Shown: one piece after another, positions 9,142-16,900 of the stretch
Position numbering within the stretch: position 1 is the stretch's first letter
Layout of the letters: the number at the start of each line of letters is the position of its first letter
Source of the DNA: Planctomycetota bacterium
Lineage (GTDB): Bacteria > Planctomycetota > UBA8742 > UBA2392
DNA length: 64,000 nt
NCBI GenBank assembly: GCA_020849795.1
Contig: JADZFR010000048.1
Span: 1-64,000 of the forward strand
Reading direction: 5' to 3'
The notes under the pieces: generated by a model
What the model was told of the DNA's origin: nothing
What the model saw: only the letters and a program-made list of their open reading frames with translations
Database searches by the model: none
Made by a program: the position numbers and the translations under genes

Positions 9142-11193
9142 ATGTCGGACGACTTTGAAGATGACCTGCTGGAAGAACGGATCAAGACGAACGTCTTTGA
9201 CCCCGTGCTTCTGCGCCGCATGCTGCGGTATGCGTTGCCGTACAAGGGGCGCATCGTCGCGGGTCTCTGCCTGGTGCTGGTGTCGTCGGCGCTGGCGATT
9301 TCGCCGCCGCTCCTGGTCGGCGCAATGGTCGACATTGTCTTCGGCACCGGTCAAAGCACGCCCGGCCACGCCGTGGCACGCGTGCTTGGCCTGTTCGGGG
9401 GCGACGTGCGCGGCTGGGCCGACCGCGACAAGCTGATTGCCTTCGGCGTGCTGTTCCTGTTCGTGCGCTCGGGCACGTTCTTCGTGGACTGGGCGAACAC
9501 TTACGTACTGACGGGCTTCGGCCAGCGCGTGCTGTACGACATTCGCGTCCAGCTTTTCACGCACATCCAGAACCTCTCGCTGTCATTCTTCCATCGCAAC
9601 CCGGTCGGCCGGCTGGTGAACCGCGTTGCCTATGACGTCGGTGCACTGGAACGCATGTTTTCGGTGGCAGTGGTGACGCTGTGCAAAGACGCGATGATGC
9701 TGACCGGCATCGTCGTCATGCTGTTCATCATTGATGTGCAGCTGGCGCTGATCGTGCTGAGCGTAATCCCGTTCATGGTGATCGCGACGCTGATCTTCCG
9801 GAAGTATTCGCGCGGCGCTTACCGGCGCTGGTACACAGCGCAAAGCAAGCTGAATGCGTTCATGGCAGAAAGCATGGCGGGCGTGCGCGTCGTGCAGCTG
9901 TTTCACAAGCAAATGCGCAACGACGCCAGCTATGAATCCATCGCCAGCGACTTTCGCACGCACTTCCTGGCCCAGCGCCGCGCGTGGGCTTACTTTCGCC
10001 CCGTGGCCACTACGCTCAGCGCCACCGGCATCGGGCTGGTGCTGTGGGTATGCGGCGATGCCGTGCTGCGCGGCAAGGGCATGGAACCCGCCGAGATGGC
10101 GGTCATCGGCGCCATCAGCGTGGGCGTGCTGGTGACGTACCTGCAGTACGCGGAGCTGTTCTTCACGCCGATTCGCGACATCACGGAAAAGTTCGACATC
10201 GTCGTCGGCGCCATGACCAGCGCTGAGCGCATCTTCACCATTCTCGACGAAAAGCAGGACGTGCAGAACCTGCCCGGCGCCCAGGACTTCGGACGCGCCA
10301 CCGGCGAAGTCGTGTTCGACGACGTGCAGTTTGAATACAAAGCCGACGAGCCCGTGCTGCGCGGCGTGAGCTTTCGTATCGAACCTGGCCAGACCGTCGC
10401 GATTGTCGGCCACACCGGCGCGGGAAAGACAACGATCATCAACCTCGTCAGCCGATTCTATGACGTGCAGGGCGGCCGGGTGCTGGTCGATGGCCGCAAC
10501 ACCCGCGACTACACGCTCAAGTCGCTGCGCCGCAACATTGCCGTGGTGCACCAGGACGTCTTCCTGTTCGCGGGCACGGTGCTGGAAAACCTGCGCCTGG
10601 GCGACGAGTCCATTTCGCGCGAGCGGGTGGTTGAGGCGTGCGCCGCCGTGGGGGCCGATCGGTTCATCCAGCGCCTTCCGGGCGGACTTGAGTCCATCGT
10701 CGAAGAAGGCGGCAAGACCTTCAGCGCCGGCGAGCGCCAGTTGCTGAGCTTTGCACGCGCGCTGGTGTTCGACCCGGCGATCCTGATTCTCGACGAAGCC
10801 ACCAGCAGCATCGACACCCACACCGAAGAGGTCATCCAGGCCGCACTGAAGAAGCTGACCAAGGGCCGCACCAGCATCGTGATCGCGCACCGGCTCAGCA
10901 CAGTGCAGCGCGCCGACCGCATCCTGGTGATGCACAAGGGCAAACTGGCAGAGCAGGGCACCCACCAGCAGTTGCTGGCCGAGCGCGGCATTTACTACCG
11001 GCTTTACCAGTTGCAGTACTCCGCCCTCGACGATGTCGAGAAAGAACCGGAAATCGCCCTCAACGGCGAGCTGGCGACGCTGCCCCGCACCAGCAGCGGC
11101 GCATTGCGCACGGCGGCCGCCGCCACGCACGGCAACGTGCGGCGTGCCGCAGAAGACGCGGGCAACGAACGCGCATCCGGCGCCGATGTCTGA
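9142..11193 (+). CDS. ABC exporter half-transporter, catalytic partner (MdlB/YheH-like)
   Basis: A 683-residue ABC exporter with an N-terminal membrane domain and a C-terminal ATPase. Walker A is GHTGAGKTT (about residue 424), Walker B is ILILDEATSSID with the catalytic Glu present (about 547), and the H-loop is IVIAHR. The signature reads FSAGERQ instead of LSGGQ, the usual complement to a partner lacking the catalytic Glu, so one ATP site of the pair should be degenerate. A roughly 50-residue Ala/Arg-rich tail follows the ATPase. It lies immediately downstream of its partner and converges on the sigma-factor gene with only 5 bases between stops. Confidence 0.92.
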   Translation: MSDDFEDDLLEERIKTNVFDPVLLRRMLRYALPYKGRIVAGLCLVLVSSALAISPPLLVGAMVDIVFGTGQSTPGHAVARVLGLFGGDVRGWADRDKLIAFGVLFLFVRSGTFFVDWANTYVLTGFGQRVLYDIRVQLFTHIQNLSLSFFHRNPVGRLVNRVAYDVGALERMFSVAVVTLCKDAMMLTGIVVMLFIIDVQLALIVLSVIPFMVIATLIFRKYSRGAYRRWYTAQSKLNAFMAESMAGVRVVQLFHKQMRNDASYESIASDFRTHFLAQRRAWAYFRPVATTLSATGIGLVLWVCGDAVLRGKGMEPAEMAVIGAISVGVLVTYLQYAELFFTPIRDITEKFDIVVGAMTSAERIFTILDEKQDVQNLPGAQDFGRATGEVVFDDVQFEYKADEPVLRGVSFRIEPGQTVAIVGHTGAGKTTIINLVSRFYDVQGGRVLVDGRNTRDYTLKSLRRNIAVVHQDVFLFAGTVLENLRLGDESISRERVVEACAAVGADRFIQRLPGGLESIVEEGGKTFSAGERQLLSFARALVFDPAILILDEATSSIDTHTEEVIQAALKKLTKGRTSIVIAHRLSTVQRADRILVMHKGKLAEQGTHQQLLAERGIYYRLYQLQYSALDDVEKEPEIALNGELATLPRTSSGALRTAAAATHGNVRRAAEDAGNERASGADV

Positions 11194-11198
11194 TGGCT

Positions 11199-13784
11199 TC
11201 AGCGGCGACGCCGGACCAGATACTCGGCTTCCAGCATGCGCATCAATGAGCCGACAAACTCCTCGGGAGGCACGCGCCACAGCGGGACAGAATCCATGGG
11301 CGCTTTCGGCAAGTGCTGCCGACGGACACGGCGGTTGAACGCGCTACGCTGCGGCTCATTCTCGGCCCAGCGCGTGGTGAACAGTAATACCGGAACGTCC
11401 ACAGAATCACCGGCTCCAAAGTCATACAGCGACAGCCACGCGTACGGGTGCCGTTCATACTCGCGCACAACGCCCGTCAGCGTCGCGGGCTCGCGCTGGT
11501 ACTGGTCGCGGGCCACGCCTACAGACGCGCCGCCACGCAGCCACGCATCGAGGCGGTCGTCGCGCACGACCATGCGCCCCCAATCGCTGTAGGTGGCAGT
11601 CTTGCCCATCAGCGCATCGCGCATGTCCTCAATGTACGGGCGCGACTTGTCAGCCTGCGGTGACCAGACATCAAGCAACTGGCGGTGCGAGGGCCACCAG
11701 TCAATGGCCGCGAACTTTGCCCCGGCTTCACCACTGCACAACTCGGCGCCAACCGGCGCCATAAACCCCGGCGCGACAACTCCGAACTTGCTCAGACCCA
11801 GCAGGCCCACCAGCGTCTCCAGCCGTTGCGCCAGCTCGGCGGCATAGCCAGGGCCGTCATTGGCGCCTTTCATGTCTTCGGACCAGCCGCGGTAGTCCAC
11901 CAGGTAGCACCGGAAGTGCAGGTCAGCCTCGATCATCCAGGGCAACCATGCCTCGCTGGTGGTTTCCGGGTCGTTCAGGATCAGCAGGGCGAAGTCGGTG
12001 GCGCGCGCGCCTTCCACGTCAATGCTCGTGACGTCCCAGAAAGTGCCCAGCACGTCGTAAGTGCGCTGCACGCGCATCAGCACGTTGGGCCGGGCCTCGC
12101 TGGCACGCAAGTCTTTCTCGGCCCTGGCGCGGTCTTTGGAATCCACGAAACCGGCGCGTGCCATATTCTCAAGCGCGACGCGCAAGTTGCGCACGAGTGC
12201 CGGGTCGCGCTCGGATTCTTTGGTTGCATCCAGCCGATCCGCGATATCGAACAGCATGCGGGCACGAGCCAGGTTATCTATCCCGCCCACATCGCCGCGC
12301 ACGTGGCCAATTTCCAGCACAAATGCGGGCGCAAGCGCTGTACCGGCCGCTGGGGCCCGTCGCAGCCATTGCGCAACACCCGTCTCCCACTTTTTCTCGT
12401 CCACCCAATGCGGGTTGCGAAACATCGCGCGCATCAGCCGCGTGCCGACCGCGTCTTCCAGCGCGCCTCGCCAGAGGAATTGCTCCAGCGACTTCAAAGC
12501 GCGCTTGTCGTCTTCGCGCTCAATCCACTCGGCGGCAAGGTGGACGAGTTCAGGCTCGGGGGCGGCCAGCGCCTGCATAATCGGCGCAACAAGGTCGTCC
12601 GAGCCGTTGGGCATATTGGCCAGCACAATCCAGCGCTGCTCGGCGTCTGAGTCAGGCTCTGACCACTCGCGCTTGAAGTCTTTCAGCGCGCGCGCCCGGT
12701 CCACCGGGCTGCTGGCGGCCACCTTTGCCTTCTGCGGCCAATGCTGGATCCACAGCATTGGTGCACGGCTCTCGGCGGTGGCCCTTGACGCTACTGGATT
12801 GTCCCGCCCCTCTTCGGCTGGTTCCGGCTCGGGCTGCGGCTCAATGCCCTCGCGCGGGGGCAGACCAGGATCATTGCCCGAAGTCCTCGGTGTATTCGCA
12901 CCGGGCGGTGGCCGTCGGCCTTCGCTGCCGGTTTCAACGCCGTCGATCCTCTCGCCGCCGGTACGCGGCTGGTTGCCGCGTGCCGTGCCAGTGCCGACGT
13001 CCCCGCTGCTGGCGCCGCGGCTTCGGCCACTTGTGCTGGACTCTTCGTCTGCGCGGTCCGAGATCGTCTCGAACTGGGGTTGCGGCCTGAAGTCGCTCTG
13101 CAACAGCACCAGGATCAACGCGACGACAGCCAACGCCGCAATCGTGCCCAGCGCGAGCAGCTTCACCTTCGCCGCCGAAGCCGTCGAGGCCGCAGCCGCC
13201 GCGACATGCTGCTTCACGCCTGCAAGCCACATGGACTGCGCAGCCGCCAGCCCTCCAAGCGGAGCGGCGACGGGCATGCTGCCCAAGGTCTCGGTGATTT
13301 CCTGCTCGCGGCATTTCAGCCGATCGTGCAGCGTGTCCAGGCCACGCCGCACGCGCGCCTTCAGTGTGTTCAGCGGCACTCCCAGCAGGTCAGCGGCTTC
13401 CTGCTGCGTGAAGCCGCTGATGTGCGTCAGCACCAAGGCTTCGCGCTGATCGGGCGGCAGCGTGCTCAGCGCACCGCGCAGCAGGTTGTTTAGTTCATTG
13501 CGTTCTGGTCCGTGATCCAGGTTCATGGCCGCATCCTCGCTTAACGGGGCGTGGCTGCGGGTTGCGCGCTTGCGGCGCAGGTTGCGCGCCTCGTTCGCGA
13601 TTATGCCGGCCAGCCACGGCCATGGGTCGCGGGGGGCCTGGTCGGCTTTGCGCCAGGCGATGATGAACGTTTGCTGCACCACGTCGTCGGCGTCAGCTGT
13701 GTTGCCGGTCAAGCTCACGGCCAGGCGCCAGGCGGCGCCGCCATGAGTCAGCACACACGATTCCACGAGTTGCAGCGCGTCCAT
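11199..13784 (-). CDS. ECF sigma factor fused to transmembrane helix and large extracytoplasmic domain
   Basis: The ATG at 13784 is preceded by GAGGGG and gives 861 residues. Residues 1-160 are a full ECF sigma factor: region 2 around DADDVVQQTFIIAW and region 4 around LPPDQREALVLTHISGFTQQEAADLLG. A single hydrophobic helix follows at about 206-228, then a Pro/Gly/Arg-rich linker to about 340, then roughly 520 residues predicted outside the membrane. The last 260 residues look like an alpha/beta-hydrolase fold (VDYRGWSED near residue 620, DVPVLLFTTR near the end), but the nucleophile elbow reads VAPGFMAPVG, with no serine. It is divergent from the kinase-WD40 gene at 13928, suggesting a kinase/sigma signalling pair. 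How the sigma part is released or regulated is not shown by sequence. Confidence 0.85.
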   Translation of the reverse strand: MDALQLVESCVLTHGGAAWRLAVSLTGNTADADDVVQQTFIIAWRKADQAPRDPWPWLAGIIANEARNLRRKRATRSHAPLSEDAAMNLDHGPERNELNNLLRGALSTLPPDQREALVLTHISGFTQQEAADLLGVPLNTLKARVRRGLDTLHDRLKCREQEITETLGSMPVAAPLGGLAAAQSMWLAGVKQHVAAAAASTASAAKVKLLALGTIAALAVVALILVLLQSDFRPQPQFETISDRADEESSTSGRSRGASSGDVGTGTARGNQPRTGGERIDGVETGSEGRRPPPGANTPRTSGNDPGLPPREGIEPQPEPEPAEEGRDNPVASRATAESRAPMLWIQHWPQKAKVAASSPVDRARALKDFKREWSEPDSDAEQRWIVLANMPNGSDDLVAPIMQALAAPEPELVHLAAEWIEREDDKRALKSLEQFLWRGALEDAVGTRLMRAMFRNPHWVDEKKWETGVAQWLRRAPAAGTALAPAFVLEIGHVRGDVGGIDNLARARMLFDIADRLDATKESERDPALVRNLRVALENMARAGFVDSKDRARAEKDLRASEARPNVLMRVQRTYDVLGTFWDVTSIDVEGARATDFALLILNDPETTSEAWLPWMIEADLHFRCYLVDYRGWSEDMKGANDGPGYAAELAQRLETLVGLLGLSKFGVVAPGFMAPVGAELCSGEAGAKFAAIDWWPSHRQLLDVWSPQADKSRPYIEDMRDALMGKTATYSDWGRMVVRDDRLDAWLRGGASVGVARDQYQREPATLTGVVREYERHPYAWLSLYDFGAGDSVDVPVLLFTTRWAENEPQRSAFNRRVRRQHLPKAPMDSVPLWRVPPEEFVGSLMRMLEAEYLVRRRR

Positions 13785-13927
13785 GTTCCCCTCAACCCTT
13801 AGCGTCGTGAGGCGCGTCGTTGGGTGCACAATTCTCGCATATTTCTGCGCTGCGTATGCCTTCAACTATGATTTCCGGCATCTCCGGCCTCGAATCCGGC
13901 GTGGCTGCAATCCATACTGTCCGGCCA

Positions 13928-16900
13928 ATGGCAGAGGCGTTCAAACTTTCGTCCGCGATCAGCCACCTGCCGCTGCCGCTGGCGCAGACGTTGCGCCGTG
14001 CCATCAACGCCAAGTCGCCGCAAGAACAGCACAACGGCGCCTACTACTTCTTTGAGTCGGCCTTGAAGCTTGCGGCATCAGCCCAGTGCGGCGTGTACCT
14101 GTCCGTGGACTGCCCCGATGCCGCGGTCAACAAGCTGTTAGACGCACTGACCCGGCCGTCCGTTGGCCAGTGGCTGCAACTGTTGCGCGAGCTTTCACGC
14201 GCGCTTGGCGCGCGCAAAGACATGGCGCTGCTGCCGCTGGCGGGCCTGCACGAGCGCTTGACCAATAAACAGGCCATGCCGGCGGCACAGGCATTTCTGA
14301 AGTTTGCGGCTCAGGCTTCCGGCGGCCAGGAGAACCGCACTCAGCTACGCGTGCTGGATGTATTCGACGGCATCGTCGCATATCGCAACCAGGAGCTTGG
14401 CCATGGCGCCCAGCGCGAGCGCGCCTTTTACGCAGATGCTGCTCCGCTGCTCGTGGATGCGGTGATCGAGGCGCTTGAGGTCGCCAGGCCGTTTGGCGAA
14501 CTGCAGCTGGCCGTCTCGCGCGACGTGCTTGATGCCGGCAGCCAGCGCGCTCAGCGCCGTTACGACATCCTGCGCGGCGACGGGCTGCACCTGCCGCTTG
14601 AGGGCAGCCACCCCGACGACGCCAAAATCGGCGCCGGGCGCCTGGTGCTTGCCGCGGGCAACGTGCGCGTGCAACTGCATCCACTGGTGGTCTACGAAGT
14701 AGACCGCATGGACCGCGACCGCGTGGGCTTTCTCAACCAGGTGGCGACACGCGGCAAGGGAGATACGGCCCAGATCAAGCGCGTCGAATACCTGGACTAT
14801 GACAGCGGCGAAAGGCTTGAGGCCCACGATGCCGTGAATGAGTTGGCGGCGCTGCTGAGCCGCGTGCGCGGCGCAAAGGTGACAGTCGAAACCGTGGACA
14901 GCATGACCCGCGCCGAAGCCCTGATCGACGACGGGACCGCAGCACCGGAGAGCGGGCAGTGGATCGGCGACTTCGAACTGGTCAGCGAGCTCGGCCGCGG
15001 CGGCATGGGCATTGTCTACGAGGCCATGCAAGGCAGCCTGAAGCGGCACGTGGCGCTGAAGGTGCTGCCACCGGGCATCGCCGGCGACCCGATTGCCGTG
15101 GCACGCTTCAAGAGAGAGATCGCGGCCTTGGGCCGCTGCGACCACCCCAACGTGGTCAAGGTGCTCACGGCCGGCCAGGAGGGCGACCGCCACTATTACG
15201 CGATGGAGTACGTTGAGGGCAGTGACCTCAGCCAGATCTATGGCGTGCTGTCCGGATGGCGGATGCAGAGCGATGGCGAACTGCGCGAAGGCCACTTGCG
15301 CGAGGCGATCAGCAGCGCTCGCAGCAGCCGGGGCGAGAAATCCAAGGCTGCGTCCGGGGCAGCACATGAGCCCACGCTGCCAAAGAAAGAGTCCGACGTG
15401 CCGGTCACCGCCGAGGGACGGGACTATTACGTGCGCATAGCCGAAATCCTGGCTGACGCCGCGCGCGGCGTAGATCACCTGCACCAGCACGGGATCATCC
15501 ACCGCGACCTCAAGCCCGGCAACATCATGCTCACGTCCGACGGCAAGCGTGCCGTGATCATGGACCTTGGCCTGGCGCAGATGCAGGATCGGAGTTTGAG
15601 TCTGACCGCAAGCAGCGTCAAAATACTGGGCACCCTGCGCTACATGCCGCCCGAGCAGTTGCAGCACAACCTGCTTGAGGTTACGCCTAAAGCCGACGTC
15701 TATTCCCTGGGCGCCACGCTGTATGAGCTGTCTGTGCTCGCGCCTATTTTCGACGGCGACAGTGAAGCCAAGTTGGTCGCGCAGGTGCTGCAACAGGAAC
15801 CCAAGCCGCCGCGCAGCATCAACCACCGTGTGCCGAAGGACCTTGAGACAATCATCAGCGTAGCAACGGCCAAGAACCCGAGCGAACGCTACGCGACGGC
15901 GGCGCACCTGGCCGACGACCTCGGGCGCTTTGCCAGCGGCGAGCCGATCGCCGCTAAGCCGCCCAGCACGTTTCATTACCTCAAGCTGTTCTACCGCAAG
16001 AACCTCGGGCTGGTGCGGACGATCGCAGCCGCATTCGTGATACTCGTCGCCACGGTAACGGTGTTCGTACAGCAGCTTGCCAGCGCACTTAATGACGCGC
16101 AGCAGCAGCGCACAGAAGCAGAAAGCCAGCGCGAAGTCGCCGATGCCCAGCGCGTAGCAGCCGAACAGCAACGCAGCAGAGCCGAACGTTCGGCAACCGC
16201 TGAGGCCGAGGCTCGAACTGATGCCGAGCTGCAGCGCAAGATCGCCGAGTCAAAGTCCGACGATGCACAAAAGGCGCTCGTGGCCGCCAACCGCAGTCTG
16301 GCTCGTGCCAGCATCGAAAAAGCCCGCGCGACTCGCGAGAAAGGTGAACGGCAGGCGGCACTGGCGCTTGCCGTCGAAGCGCTTTGTCGAGCGAAGGAGA
16401 TCCCTGGTGACCCGCTGCAGTTAGAGGCATACCGCCTGGCAATTGAGATCGAAGCGGAGACTCCGATGCTGATGTGGCAGACCCCGATTTCACCCTTTGA
16501 TTACAATAACTCGGGCACGCGCCTGGATGAGACCTGGCGACTTGCACTGGGTACATCGGGAGGCCTTGTGCAGTTGGAGGACCCGGCAACAGGTCTAGAA
16601 ATCTCGCGTTTTGACGTGCCCTATGAAGTGTTCGCAATGGAGCTCATGCCCGGCGGGGAATTGGTCGCGGTCGGAAAGAGCACTGGCGGTATCGCATTGC
16701 TATCAGCGCGGGACGGCATCGTGTTTCATGAGCTCAGGGCCGGAAATGAGTACATTGAGACCATCGCCTTCGCCGAGGCGGGCAGACTGCTGGCCGCAGT
16801 GGACCGCGTCGGGGATGTGCGAGTGTGGTCCACGTCGACATGGGAACTGACTCGAGAGATCAACTTCGGAAGCCAGGCCCTGCCTGTTCTTGAGAACGGA

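Noticed and set aside
12061..13449. A 462-codon plus-strand frame opposite the ECF sigma gene
   Set aside because: It is antisense to sigma regions 2 and 4 and is Ser/Arg-rich without structure.
15560..15600. DLG in place of DFG as evidence of a pseudokinase
   Set aside because: The metal-binding Asp, the HRDLKPGN loop and the glycine loop are intact; DLG occurs in active bacterial kinases.
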